Under the pieces are notes generated by a model. That model saw only the letters and a program-made list of their open reading frames with translations. It was not told the DNA's origin and made no database searches. Of a stretch of 50,972 nt of DNA, positions 33,516 to 41,966 are shown piece by piece. Position 1 is the stretch's first letter. Every line of letters starts with the position of its first letter. The position numbers and the translations under genes were made by a program. Source of the stretch: Synergistaceae bacterium UBA6101 (lineage in GTDB: Bacteria > Synergistota > Synergistia > Synergistales > Synergistaceae); contig DIWR01000014.1 in NCBI GenBank assembly GCA_002428495.1, positions 1 to 50,972 of the forward strand. The letters are read 5' to 3'.

Positions 33516-33739
33516 ATTAAACATCCTCCTATAGAATTAATCTATATTTTAATTGTTATAGCATTTGATAACAATTTTACAGCTTTGCGCAAAAAATAAC
33601 AAGCTTTACAAAATATGACTGTTTGCACTTTTTTTAAGATTTTTTCGCTCAAAATATTAAATAATAGAGCTTAATCTTATCTAAGAATATATTTTTACTG
33701 ATCTTTCGGCAATGGCTATATTGGAAGGGATTCTCCGTC

Positions 33740-34288
33740 TCATTTTATTTCGTCAAGGTTTTCTTTGATATGTTCCCTGAGCCAGAGGCCGACTTCCGCA
33801 GAACGGAGCATCTCCCTGTCTCCATCGAGGGCTTCTATTATCTCCTCCGTGTCCAGTACGAATTCCCCTGAATCTGTTTTGTGCCTGTACGTCCAGTGTA
33901 TCTCCGGAGAACCCATAATGAGCGTCATCAACGTGGCAGGGATGTCTCCCAGGGGAGGCTTGTCTATGCTGCTCATTCTGAAGGTGGCGGTCGTTTTCGT
34001 GCCTTTTCCGGGCTTTGAATTTATGTCAAGCCCCCCGCCGCATAGTTCTGCAGACTGCTTGAGAAATGGCAGCCCCATGCCGACCCTTCTTGTCGTCCTT
34101 GTTGTAGTGAAGGGATCTGTCACCTTTGCAATAAAATCTTCGGTCATGCCTTTTCCGTTGTCCTCTACAGAAAAAGTAAGTCTGTCAGCAGATCTCTCTT
34201 CGAGGATCTCGATCCTGACCTCAGTACCGTTTGCCATGACGCTGTTTTCTGCTATGTCCAGCACATGTGCGGAAAGATCTTCAAGCAA
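33740..34288 (-). CDS. GHKL ATPase (histidine-kinase-like ATP-binding protein)
   Basis: The ~182-residue protein carries an ATP-binding domain with DIAENSVMANG (N box), VEDNGKGMTEDFI, DPFTTTRTTRRVGMGLPFLKQSAE and PGKGTKTTATF. It has no dimerisation histidine or sensor domain, so it is not a classical kinase. Its end overlaps no gene, but its start lies inside the fdhD 3' end. A GTG at 34297 sits directly on the ribosome site, so I favour TTG at 34288. It may pair with the RsbW-like protein. Confidence 0.8.
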   Translation of the reverse strand: MLEDLSAHVLDIAENSVMANGTEVRIEILEERSADRLTFSVEDNGKGMTEDFIAKVTDPFTTTRTTRRVGMGLPFLKQSAELCGGGLDINSKPGKGTKTTATFRMSSIDKPPLGDIPATLMTLIMGSPEIHWTYRHKTDSGEFVLDTEEIIEALDGDREMLRSAEVGLWLREHIKENLDEIK

Positions 34289-35090
34289 TTTTTTCACCCT
34301 CCGTTATTTTTTCTTCCTTAATAAATTTTATCCGTTCCGGAGCGCTGTATACGTTGAATCTTCCGTTCCTGGCAAATCCAATTAATGTCATATTACAGCG
34401 CCTCGCAGCATCCGCGCCGTTTGCTGTCGCGGCTGAGATGCTCGCCATGACTGGTATTCTGGCTCCTGCCCCTTTAAGCACCATATCCTCCGGCAGACGT
34501 CCTGAGGTGATGAGTGCAGCGTCACTCGTGTTTACGTTGTTTTTCAAAAGCCAGCCAACAGCTTTGTCAACTGCGTTATGCCTTCCAACATCCTCTGTCC
34601 TGAAAAACCTTTCTCCCTTAGGAGAAACGACTGCTGCAACGTGCACGCTTCCCGCCTGCGTAAAGAGAGGTGCTTCCGCTATCCAGTCAATGCCTGACAT
34701 GATCGCGTCAAAGGAGATCTGCCATTCGACAGGAAGGAAAGAAGGGCCATTATTTTCCCTTTTCTCCTGTAAAAAAGCCCCCGACGCAGTGTGAAGGAAT
34801 CTGGATTCCAGTTTCCAGCCCTCTATTTTGTTTGCCCTTTCAACTATTATTCTGCTGTCATCCATTTTAATAGATCTTATATCGTTCATGCTTTCTATCA
34901 TCCGCCTGCAGTAGAGGTTTCCTAAAGCCCACAACTCTTCCTCTCCCGGCGTGAATATCACGACAGCTTCCCGAAAACCGTCAACTTCAAGGATAATCCG
35001 TTTTTCGACGATCATATCATCATCGATCTTTTTGACGGTCCCGTCGCTGAACATCCTCGTAATATCTTTTTTTACAGTACGGCCGGCCAT
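34281..35090 (-). CDS. fdhD: FdhD family formate dehydrogenase accessory protein, lacking the CxxC motif
   Basis: The 269-residue protein belongs to the FdhD family, which passes sulfur to the Mo/W cofactor of formate dehydrogenases. Family parts are AVVIFTPGEEELWALGNLYC, FLHTASGAFL, FTQAGSVHVAAVV, TEDVGRHNAVDKAVGWLL and TSGRLPEDMVLKGAGARIPVMASISAAT. Where E. coli and most homologues have a CxxC pair for persulfide transfer, this sequence reads TASGAFLQEK, with no cysteine. It may work without it, through another cysteine, or have a changed role. ATG at 35090 follows GAGG. Confidence 0.85.
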   Translation of the reverse strand: MAGRTVKKDITRMFSDGTVKKIDDDMIVEKRIILEVDGFREAVVIFTPGEEELWALGNLYCRRMIESMNDIRSIKMDDSRIIVERANKIEGWKLESRFLHTASGAFLQEKRENNGPSFLPVEWQISFDAIMSGIDWIAEAPLFTQAGSVHVAAVVSPKGERFFRTEDVGRHNAVDKAVGWLLKNNVNTSDAALITSGRLPEDMVLKGAGARIPVMASISAATANGADAARRCNMTLIGFARNGRFNVYSAPERIKFIKEEKITEGEKIA

Positions 35091-35283
35091 CCATATGCCT
35101 CGCTTTCTGCTTTTGGTCTGATCAACTGCCGCTTACATTTTACTACAACACTGGTCTTAAATTTTTACCCACATCAGAAATGATTTGGACTATACTATTC
35201 TTTGTCTTTATCTCCCGGCGCAACGGTCTGAGAATTCACATTTCTGCAATGCCGAAACGATAACTGAAAGAAGAGATCCTTTT

Positions 35284-36201
35284 ATGTCCGAAAATAGCAC
35301 ATCCCGTGTCAAAGCTGCGAGGTTCAGGGATTATCTGATCATCCTTACTGCCGTTACTATATGGAGTGCGAGTTTTGCTGGAATGAAGGTCGCCCTTGAA
35401 CAGGCCCATCCTATGGTAGTACTCTGGATGAGGCTTGGTCTCTCTATCCCTTTCCTCTTTGTGGGATCGTATCTTCAGAAAAAATTCCGTCTCCCTGGGA
35501 GACATGAACTATGCCCCCTCCTCATCATGAGCTTCCAGGGTATATTCCTGGTTTTGGGTCTCCAGAATTTCGCAATGAAAACAGCCAGCGCTTCTACGGC
35601 AAACTGGATCATAATCTGCTCCCCGGCCTTTGTGGCTCTTTTGGGATGGCTCTTCCTCAAGGAAAAAATATCGCACATGGGCTTCTCCGGCCTATTGATT
35701 TCAGCAGCCGGAGTAATAGTAGTGCTTCGCATGGGTTCAGCCGGTGCAGTCCGGACATCAGGATCATTCGGGACGATCGGAGATCTGCTTATACTTTTTT
35801 CTTCGCTCAACTGGTCCATATTCCTTGTCTTTTCTAAAAAAGTCCTGAAGGATGACCTTCCTTACAGCTTCGTCCTTTTCTGGGAGATGTTTTTCTCCTT
35901 TATTTATGCAACATTGGCAGTACTGATCATGGGATACGACATCTCTGTCATTGGATCGTTCAGCCCAAAGACCTGGGCCGCCGTGGCTTTTCTCGGAGCT
36001 GGCGCTTCGGCAGGAGCATACTTTTGCTGGTTTCACGGACTTTCTGTACTTCCAGTCTCGAGGATAATAGCCTTCCAGTTTTTGCAGCCATTTGCCGGAG
36101 CTATAATTGCATACATTCTGCTTGGCGAGCGCTTCACGATATGGCTCTTTGCCGGAGGCATAGCGATAATGTATGGGGTGTACCTCATTAACAGAAAATA
36201 A
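35284..36201 (+). CDS. EamA/DMT family transporter, first of a tandem pair
   Basis: The 305-residue protein has ten hydrophobic helices in two EamA repeats. Typical are IWSASFAGMKVALEQ at the first helix, GFSGLLISAAGVIVVL, and the second-half FLQPFAGAIIAYILLGERFT. DMT transporters export amino acids or other small metabolites. The ATG at 35284 gives a normal N-terminus. It is clearly a paralogue of the next gene, 46 bp downstream, with the same helix order and many shared motifs, so the two arose by tandem duplication or form a pair. Confidence 0.88.
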   Translation: MSENSTSRVKAARFRDYLIILTAVTIWSASFAGMKVALEQAHPMVVLWMRLGLSIPFLFVGSYLQKKFRLPGRHELCPLLIMSFQGIFLVLGLQNFAMKTASASTANWIIICSPAFVALLGWLFLKEKISHMGFSGLLISAAGVIVVLRMGSAGAVRTSGSFGTIGDLLILFSSLNWSIFLVFSKKVLKDDLPYSFVLFWEMFFSFIYATLAVLIMGYDISVIGSFSPKTWAAVAFLGAGASAGAYFCWFHGLSVLPVSRIIAFQFLQPFAGAIIAYILLGERFTIWLFAGGIAIMYGVYLINRK

Positions 36202-36247
36202 GGGCTGAAGATCTATGCTGAAAAGACCGGAGGATCAAAATTAAGCA

Positions 36248-37168
36248 ATGGCGTCAACAAACAGAGAAGATATCCAATCAAAAGAAGCTTCTTTCGCAAA
36301 TTATGCGATGGTATTGGTCGCTGTCACCATTTGGGGAGGAAGTTTCCCCTCAACAAAGTTCGCGCTCGCACAGGCCGAGCCCATGGTAATAATGTGCCTA
36401 AGGCTCTTTATCGGAATGCCGGTGCTGCTTGCGGGATCACTTTTTGAAGGATCCCTGAGGCTTCCTTCAAAAAATGAGGCGGCAGCACTGTTCCTCATGG
36501 GATTCCAGGGAATATTCTTTCATCAGTCAATACAGTGCTACGCAATGAGAACAGCGGGAGCAGCCAACGCAAACTGGATGATGATAGCAACACCTGCTTT
36601 GGTCGCGATCCTGAGCAGGATCTTCCTCAAAGAAAAGATCTCCGGCAGGGGGATATGTGGGATGATCCTCGCCGCAACGGGAGTCACTCTCGTTATTGGA
36701 CGCGGAACAGTTATTACTGCAAATTCGGGAAGTTTCGGAAGCATAGGAGATCTCATCATGCTCCTTTCCGTTCTTAACTGGGCGATCTTCCTGATCGTTT
36801 CAAGGAGAGTGCTCAAAAAGGACCTCTCCCCGGCATTTGTTATTTTTTGGGAAATGCTCTTTGCCCTTATAGTGGCAACACCTTTCGCAATATTCATAGG
36901 GAGTGATTTTTCAGTCATACCTTCTTTCTCCTCGGGAACATGGACAGCCCTTATCTTCCTTGGAGCATTTTCATCTGCTCTTGCCTACATTTTCTGGTTC
37001 AAAGCCCTTTCGATCTTCACTGTGACCAGGGTTGCTGTATTCCAGTTCCTTCAGCCGATAGCAGGAGTAGTAATATCATATTTTCTGGTCGGAGAACGAT
37101 TCACGCCCTGGCTTTTTGCCGGAGGGGCGATGATACTCTGCGGGGTCTGGCTGGTCAATAAGAAATAA
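36248..37168 (+). CDS. EamA/DMT family transporter, second of a tandem pair
   Basis: The 306-residue membrane protein repeats the design of its upstream neighbour: VTIWGGSFPSTKFALAQAEP, LMGFQGIFFHQS, GMILAATGVTLVIG and FQFLQPIAGVVISYFLVGERFTPWLFAGG. Ten helices and two EamA domains are visible. Substrate is unknown. The two genes are co-oriented with a short gap and likely form one operon. Confidence 0.88.
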   Translation: MASTNREDIQSKEASFANYAMVLVAVTIWGGSFPSTKFALAQAEPMVIMCLRLFIGMPVLLAGSLFEGSLRLPSKNEAAALFLMGFQGIFFHQSIQCYAMRTAGAANANWMMIATPALVAILSRIFLKEKISGRGICGMILAATGVTLVIGRGTVITANSGSFGSIGDLIMLLSVLNWAIFLIVSRRVLKKDLSPAFVIFWEMLFALIVATPFAIFIGSDFSVIPSFSSGTWTALIFLGAFSSALAYIFWFKALSIFTVTRVAVFQFLQPIAGVVISYFLVGERFTPWLFAGGAMILCGVWLVNKK

Positions 37169-37311
37169 CGTACTCTCCTTAGATCCTCATGAATAAGCAG
37201 TGATAACTGCACTTAATGACCGCGGACTGGGACCGAGGTTTTTTTATAATAAAGTCAGATAAAGTCACCACCTTTATACTCTTTTTTGATGTCGGACTTG
37301 GTTTGTCACAA

Positions 37312-37346
37312 TAAAAAAGGGCGAAGAATGACATTCTCCCACCCTC
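37312..37346 (-). terminator. Rho-independent terminator after the SUI1 gene
   Basis: On the minus strand GGGTGGGAGAATG pairs imperfectly with CATTCTTCGCCC and is followed by TTTTTTATT. Confidence 0.6.
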
Positions 37347-37398
37347 ATAAAAAATTTATTCACACTTTACTGTTGCTTTGAGAAAAGATGTCTTTCGA

Positions 37399-37842
37399 TC
37401 AGTTCCCTGATATTACCTCTTTCGCACCTTTTTTCAGAAGCCAATCTCTGGCCCTGTCGCATATATCTCCCTGAAGGATCACTTTTCCGTTCTCGACAAA
37501 AGATCCGCAGCCTAGTCCCTTCCTCATCTCTTTCGCAAGCTGATCCCTGTCTATGTTTGAATCCTTAGGAATGATCACGGCAGTCACAGTCTTTCCTCCG
37601 CGACCGGCTGTCTGTCTCTGGAGAGAGACCCTCGATAGACGTGATATGCCGCTCTCGTTTTCTTTTTCAGAACCAATACTTTTGACTTTGCAACTTTCTT
37701 CCTCTGAGACAGGGGAAAGCGGTCCATCCTTGTTACCGTCTCCGCGAAAGAGCGCACCTATCGACAGTCCCAGGTTTTCATCAGCCCCAAGTGTAAAGCC
37801 TTCCCCGGAAGTAAGTTTTCTTTTCTTTTTAGCTGTCGACAT
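37399..37842 (-). CDS. SUI1/YciH-type translation initiation factor homologue
   Basis: The 147-residue protein has a C-terminal SUI1/eIF1 domain (about 70-147): AGRGGKTVTAVIIP, LAKEMRKGLGCGSFVENGKVILQGD and RDWLLKKGA. The N-terminal half is charged and low in complexity (STAKKKRKLTSGEGF). Bacterial homologues such as YciH are thought to influence start-site fidelity, but the role is not essential. I use the ATG at 37842 after AAAGAGGG; the frame upstream has no ribosome site. Confidence 0.85.
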   Translation of the reverse strand: MSTAKKKRKLTSGEGFTLGADENLGLSIGALFRGDGNKDGPLSPVSEEESCKVKSIGSEKENESGISRLSRVSLQRQTAGRGGKTVTAVIIPKDSNIDRDQLAKEMRKGLGCGSFVENGKVILQGDICDRARDWLLKKGAKEVISGN

Positions 37843-37926
37843 TTTCCAGTCCCTCTTTTTTGGCTTAAAATAGAGAAAGATACTTTGCTTCACCTTTTAT
37901 GATTATATACTTTGGGGGCTTATTGA

Positions 37927-38685
37927 ATGCCAGAGACCCGACACTTTATTGAAAATTTTACTTCAGCACTCAGGATGCTCGGGAAGACTCCGGGCGGAGG
38001 CATCCTTGAACTGCATCATGGGTCTGGTGCTTTCGCGACCGGGATGCCTTTCGCGGGTGAGAATTACGCCCTGTTCGACAGCTGTTCGTCAAAGGAAGAT
38101 GTCTCTCAGGTCCTTGATTTTTTTGCGGACAGAAAGTTTCCTTTCATCTCAATGCAGCTGCCCGAACTGAGAAAAGAGGTTTCAGAAACGCTTGAAAGCA
38201 GAGGCCTATCGGTCAGAGCGGAATATATTGCGATGTCAATAAAGATCTCTTTTTCAGGGAGAGAGCCGGATCAGCATGTTAAGAGAGTTACAGGCAGATC
38301 CGGTGCAATAAAATGGGCAGAAGCCGCCTGGATTGGATTTGGCGGCAAACTTCCCATCCCGGACAACTACATTAATTTTGCGGCTTATCTGAGCAGCTGT
38401 TCTGAGAACCGCCTATACTGCCTTGAAAAAGATGGGATACCTCTCTGTTCCGCACTGCTTCATTCGGCTGACCGGTCCTGTGGTCTCTATTACTTTTCAA
38501 CAAGGCCGGAGGCGAGGAGACAGGGACTGGCAGCAAGGCTCATGGACTCCCTGGCTGGCAATGCTTCTCTTTTTTCTGATAATATGGTCCTGCTGGCCAC
38601 TGAAATGGGCGCAAAGATGTACAAAAGCTACGGGTTTACAGAACTGATGAGGGTACCTGTCTTATCCGGGTCAGACGATATCTGA
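37927..38685 (+). CDS. GNAT family N-acetyltransferase
   Basis: The 252-residue protein has a C-terminal GNAT domain with the acetyl-CoA loop STRPEARRQGLAARLMDSL and the closing MYKSYGFTELMRVPV. The N-terminal half (LHHGSGAFATGMPFAGENYAL) resembles two-domain GNAT proteins. The acetyl acceptor is unknown. It begins 84 bp from the divergent SUI1 gene and is followed 36 bp later by the small iron-sulfur protein gene. Confidence 0.82.
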   Translation: MPETRHFIENFTSALRMLGKTPGGGILELHHGSGAFATGMPFAGENYALFDSCSSKEDVSQVLDFFADRKFPFISMQLPELRKEVSETLESRGLSVRAEYIAMSIKISFSGREPDQHVKRVTGRSGAIKWAEAAWIGFGGKLPIPDNYINFAAYLSSCSENRLYCLEKDGIPLCSALLHSADRSCGLYYFSTRPEARRQGLAARLMDSLAGNASLFSDNMVLLATEMGAKMYKSYGFTELMRVPVLSGSDDI

Positions 38686-38721
38686 TTAAAAATGGACGAA
38701 ATCTTGAAAGGGGATCATCTA

Positions 38722-39057
38722 ATGGACAAACTTGAGAAATTCTGGAGGGACGCTCCGGGCGGATTTACCGTCTGCTCAGAGACTGGGGCAACAAAAAACA
38801 TGGTTTTGAACGCGATAATTGACGGTGCGAAGGATCTTGAGACACTGAAGGCAGCAGTCCCCCTCTGCTCCGATAATGCATGCGCATCAAATAACCCCTC
38901 AGGGGAGGGATGTTCTGAAAACGCCGGAGTCCTCCTCTCAATATACTCTCCTGTATATGAGTTTATGAAGGAAGGACATTCCCACGATCATGAGCATGAT
39001 AAGGGATGCGGAAATAAGCCTTCAGCAAGCTGCGGAAGCTGTAAATTATGCCAATAG
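38722..39057 (+). CDS. Small BFD-like protein with a cysteine/histidine-rich tail
   Basis: The 111-residue protein has an N-terminal part like BFD-type [2Fe-2S] domains (FTVCSETGATKNMVLNAI, then LCSDNACAS and GCSEN), a short linker and a metal-binding tail (HSHDHEHDKGCG, then CGSCKLC). Function is unknown; metal or cluster delivery is a guess. ATG at 38722 follows AAAGGGG. It converges on the Mrp ATPase gene across a shared terminator, and Mrp also handles iron-sulfur clusters. Confidence 0.65.
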   Translation: MDKLEKFWRDAPGGFTVCSETGATKNMVLNAIIDGAKDLETLKAAVPLCSDNACASNNPSGEGCSENAGVLLSIYSPVYEFMKEGHSHDHEHDKGCGNKPSASCGSCKLCQ

Positions 39058-39073
39058 AGGTCGAAAAAATCAA

Positions 39074-39104
39074 AAAACAGGGAGCTGAATATGCCCCCTG
39101 TTTT
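39074..39104. terminator. Bidirectional terminator between the BFD-like gene and mrp
   Basis: AAAACAGGG pairs with CCCTGTTTT across a 13 nt loop, flanked by A and T runs on both sides. Confidence 0.8.
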
Positions 39105-39108
39105 CTGA

Positions 39109-39942
39109 TTATAGCTTTTCTATTTTTAATGCGGCTTCCTTCAGCCATCCTGAATTTTCGTTTTCTATCTCTCCGGCATCGCAGAGGGAGGCGATCTCAG
39201 AACTTACAGGTATGCTTGCAAGGAACTCTATGCCATGCTTCTCAGCTGTCTCCCTTACCCTGCTCTCCCCAAAGATCTTGATCTCCTTCCCGCAGTCAGG
39301 ACAGATCAGTGAACTCATGTTCTCTACTATCCCAAGTATCGGCACATTCATCTGCTCTGCCATACGAATTGCCTTCTCCACTACCATTGAGACGAGTTCC
39401 TGCGGAGAGGATACTATGACTATCCCATCGACCGGAAGCGACTGGAAGACCGTAAGGGGTACATCTCCGGTTCCGGGAGGCATGTCAACAAACATAAAAT
39501 CAACACCGGGCCAGATAACATCGCTCCAGAACTGTTTTACCACTTCTGCAACAGCCGGACCCCGCCAGATGACAGGGGTCGTCTGGTCCTCCACCAGAAG
39601 ATTTATCGAAATTATGTCTATGCCTGTTTTAGTTGTTACGGGGATTATACCTGATTCATTTGCCTTCGCCAGATCTGAGAGCCCGAACATCTTTGGTATC
39701 GAGGGACCTGTTATGTCCGCATCCAGAATGGCCGACTGATGACCAATTTTTTGCATCTGCACAGCCAGAAGGGATGTTACTAAAGACTTTCCGACCCCCC
39801 CTTTTCCGCTTACAACTCCTATGACCTTTCCCACGCTGCTGAGGGGATTGGGCTTGGATTTGAAATCGAAGGGCTGTGTCCTGGAAGCGCATTCCTCTCC
39901 GCATCTCCCGCATTCATTTGTACAATTCTCAGGTTCGGTCAT
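39109..39942 (-). CDS. Mrp/NBP35 family P-loop ATPase (iron-sulfur carrier)
   Basis: The 277-residue ATPase has an N-terminal cysteine cluster (CTNECGRCGEEC), the deviant Walker A GVVSGKGGVGKSLVT, the switch DADITGPSIPKMFG and FMFVDMPPGTGD. A CxxC in SLICPDCGKEI is the Fe-S bridging site of Mrp/NBP35 proteins. It probably assembles or carries [4Fe-4S] clusters for the many iron-sulfur enzymes here. ATG at 39942 has AAGGAG nine bases upstream. It overlaps the end of the DUF134 gene, so the two are co-translated. Confidence 0.92.
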   Translation of the reverse strand: MTEPENCTNECGRCGEECASRTQPFDFKSKPNPLSSVGKVIGVVSGKGGVGKSLVTSLLAVQMQKIGHQSAILDADITGPSIPKMFGLSDLAKANESGIIPVTTKTGIDIISINLLVEDQTTPVIWRGPAVAEVVKQFWSDVIWPGVDFMFVDMPPGTGDVPLTVFQSLPVDGIVIVSSPQELVSMVVEKAIRMAEQMNVPILGIVENMSSLICPDCGKEIKIFGESRVRETAEKHGIEFLASIPVSSEIASLCDAGEIENENSGWLKEAALKIEKL

Positions 39943-40309
39943 CTTCTGCATCTCCTTGTATTGGGTTGATCTCTACACGCCGGAAACGACAATAGCTGCA
40001 TTCCTTTTTACCTTTGCAGCGGGCTTCCGACAATTCGAAATGTCCCCCATCTATATGGATCTCCCTGCCTCTGCAGAGAGCCTCCGCGACTTTTCTGTGC
40101 GCAGAGTAAAGTATCCTCTGCAGCGTTCCCCTTGATATATTCATCAAATCTGCAGCCATGTCCTGGTCCATAGACTCAAGGTCACAAAGGCGCAGCGACT
40201 CCACCTCCTCGATGGTGAGGACAGTCACATCCTCAGCGCTGCCTTCGGGAATGAAGCGCAGGTTTTCAGGAATACTGCATACTCTTCTGCATTTGACCTC
40301 TCTCGGCAA
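39929..40309 (-). CDS. DUF134 helix-turn-helix protein
   Basis: The 126-residue protein starts PREVKCRRVCSIPENLRFIP, the mark of DUF134, and has an HTH region (MDQDMAADLMNISRGTLQRIL) followed by a cysteine pair (CKGKKECSYCRF). DUF134 proteins are likely DNA-binding regulators often found with Mrp and NifX/FeMo-cofactor-like proteins. I take TTG at 40309, with AGGAGG six bases upstream, because the family starts M-P-R; an ATG two codons earlier abuts the site. Confidence 0.85.
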   Translation of the reverse strand: MPREVKCRRVCSIPENLRFIPEGSAEDVTVLTIEEVESLRLCDLESMDQDMAADLMNISRGTLQRILYSAHRKVAEALCRGREIHIDGGHFELSEARCKGKKECSYCRFRRVEINPIQGDAEDDRT

Positions 40310-40686
40310 GTCCATCCTCCTGTAGCGTGCATATGCACACTTAAGAAATATATTCCTCCGACCTGATTACGTCAAGGATAATTTTTATAGATCATTAAAT
40401 TTCAATGCACCATGGCATCTAGATGGCGCTTTAGTGTAAACATAAATGTAACATGGGACGTCGTATGCATTCAGTAATAAGAGTCTCGTTACTGATGACA
40501 GATTTTAATATTCTGTGTATCCTGATAACTAGAAATCGCCCCGTCCGCTTTTAGCAATTGATTATTCCGATCTACAGAAATCAAGGTTCACGGTAACGAG
40601 TTCCAGATTCCCGTATCGCAGTTTCAGTTACAAGGCGGCGTAAGTCCGGATCAGCTGCAGCACCCGGAGCGGGGCGACATAAGACA

Positions 40687-40720
40687 GAAAAAAGAGGCTC
40701 TCTGATGAGAGCCTCTTTTT
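40687..40720 (+). terminator. Strong rightward terminator without an obvious gene
   Basis: AAAAGAGGCTCTC pairs with GAGAGCCTCTTTT around TGAT and runs into TTTTTATAT. No annotated gene precedes it on this strand. Confidence 0.75.
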
Positions 40721-40858
40721 ATATTGGCAATGGTTGTGACGGAAAAATGAATCCTCGGAGATCGATAGCGAATCCATTGGTAGTCTATGGCAAATCGATT
40801 GTTGGTACCTCAAAACCCGTGGTCCCGGCTCAGGCCCATACCGGGATGGCGGCGAGGT

Positions 40859-40892
40859 GCAATTGAGCCAGATCACGGATGATGACGACGCA
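40859..40892 (+). repeat. Degenerate 34 bp direct repeat, copy A
   Basis: The segment GCAATTGAGCCAGATC and its continuation to 40892 matches 41128-41161 at 27 of 34 positions without gaps, with identical ends (GCAATTG and CGACGCA). Confidence 0.55.
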
Positions 40893-41127
40893 GGATCTGC
40901 CGGAATAACATCCGGCGGAAGTCAGTAGGGAATCAATTGCAAATCAGTTGGTCCTTAGATCTTAACAATTGCTTCCCAACCGTTTCGCGGCGATGGAATC
41001 GCCACTTCGCGCGGCATTTTCACGCCGCACTTCGCCATGGTATTCTCATACGTCGAAGCGAGTGTCCGCAAGCCTTGCTAAGTCAGCGCGAAGCTTTTAA
41101 GGTATTCGCGATGTCCCCTCCAATATC

Positions 41128-41161
41128 GCAATTGGGGCAGATCGGAGATGATAGCGACGCA
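41128..41161 (+). repeat. Degenerate 34 bp direct repeat, copy B
   Basis: GCAATTGGGGCAGATC and its continuation, the partner of 40859-40892, lying 269 bp further right in the same orientation. Confidence 0.55.
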
Positions 41162-41234
41162 ACATGCAGTGGTTCAAGCGGAGGCGTATTGGGCATACGT
41201 TGACGCGCAGGACCGCAAATGTTGCTAAGCTAGC

Positions 41235-41276
41235 GCTCCGAGATGGCCCAATTGCCTGTTATTTGGGAGCTTTTTT
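41235..41276 (+). terminator. Possible rightward terminator at the SYLF gene end
   Basis: GCTC...CCAA pairs with TTGG...GAGC with a bulge and is followed by TTTTTT. It overlaps the stop of the leftward SYLF gene and would end transcription coming from the gene-poor stretch. Confidence 0.35.
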
Positions 41277-41966
41277 GACTAATGCGTTGAGGCTGTCAAC
41301 AAGTTCTTTTATCCTTTTGTCATTGGCAGGTTTTTTAAGAGCCGCTTGAGCGGACATGTCCCTGCCCCAGTAAGCCCTGTTGGCGTCCCTGTTCTGGTTC
41401 AGCACCGAGCCCTCAAACGTCATTCCTGCGAACAGCCCTTTGGACATCGAGTAGCTGTAGATCGAGGCTTTGGCTCTGCTGTCAGTGGCAGCTGAAGTAT
41501 CCCTGCCAACGGGGCCGGCAGCTATGGCAACGTCAGCACCAAGCTTGAAGCTGTTTCCCCCAGTGAATGCCCTAAGGCCCTCTTCATTCGTTATTACCAG
41601 TACAAGACCGACAGACTGTGCTCCTATCTGGATCCCAATTGATGCTCCTGAAAGACTCATGAAGGAGGGGCCTTTCCACGTCCCGTTGGGATTCCTCAGA
41701 AGGACAAGCCCTTCTCCGACCTGTCCCCCTATCATTAGTCCGGCCTTAGTCACTGAAGGGAAGATAGCAACTCCCTTTCCCGACTTGATGACGTCGGCCA
41801 TGCTAGCTGCATCATCCTGGGCGGACATATCCCGCACAAGTTCGGCAGAAAGCCTGATCCTTCTTTCATGAGCTTTTTCCTCGGCAAAAGCCGTAAGGCC
41901 TGTTGCAGCAATAACGGCTGCGGCTAAAATTAAAATCAGTGTTCGGGATTTTAAAATCTTGATCAT
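41259..41966 (-). CDS. Secreted SYLF-domain (YSC84-like) protein
   Basis: The 235-residue protein has a signal peptide (LILILAAAVIAATGLTAFA) and one SYLF domain with SGKGVAIFPSVTKAGLMIGGQVGEGLVL, FMSLSGASIGIQIGAQSVGLVLVI and GPVGRDTSAATD. SYLF domains bind lipids, and bacterial examples are exported envelope proteins of unclear role. ATG follows GGGGGAATATAC. It is a single gene. Confidence 0.88.
   Translation of the reverse strand: MIKILKSRTLILILAAAVIAATGLTAFAEEKAHERRIRLSAELVRDMSAQDDAASMADVIKSGKGVAIFPSVTKAGLMIGGQVGEGLVLLRNPNGTWKGPSFMSLSGASIGIQIGAQSVGLVLVITNEEGLRAFTGGNSFKLGADVAIAAGPVGRDTSAATDSRAKASIYSYSMSKGLFAGMTFEGSVLNQNRDANRAYWGRDMSAQAALKKPANDKRIKELVDSLNALVKKAPK

Larger units (their letters stand above)
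40310..41258. other. 0.95 kb gene-poor stretch with degenerate repeats
   Basis: No frame here has a believable start, ribosome site and family match. A 46-codon open stretch ending at a TGA near 40702 (IKVHGNEFQIPVSQFQLQGG) could be a gene tail, but has no start codon. The region contains a strong rightward terminator (40687-40720), a pair of related 34 bp segments, and further similar fragments such as GGCAAATCGATTGTTGG (40788-40804) and GCAAATCAGTTGG (40939-40951). It looks like decayed or non-coding DNA. Confidence 0.5.

Noticed and set aside
40859..41161. CRISPR array
   Set aside because: Only two degenerate copies spaced 269 bp apart, with no regular spacers or cas genes.
40937..41203. 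An 88-codon rightward frame in the gene-poor region
   Set aside because: No ribosome site or family pattern, and it crosses the degenerate repeats.
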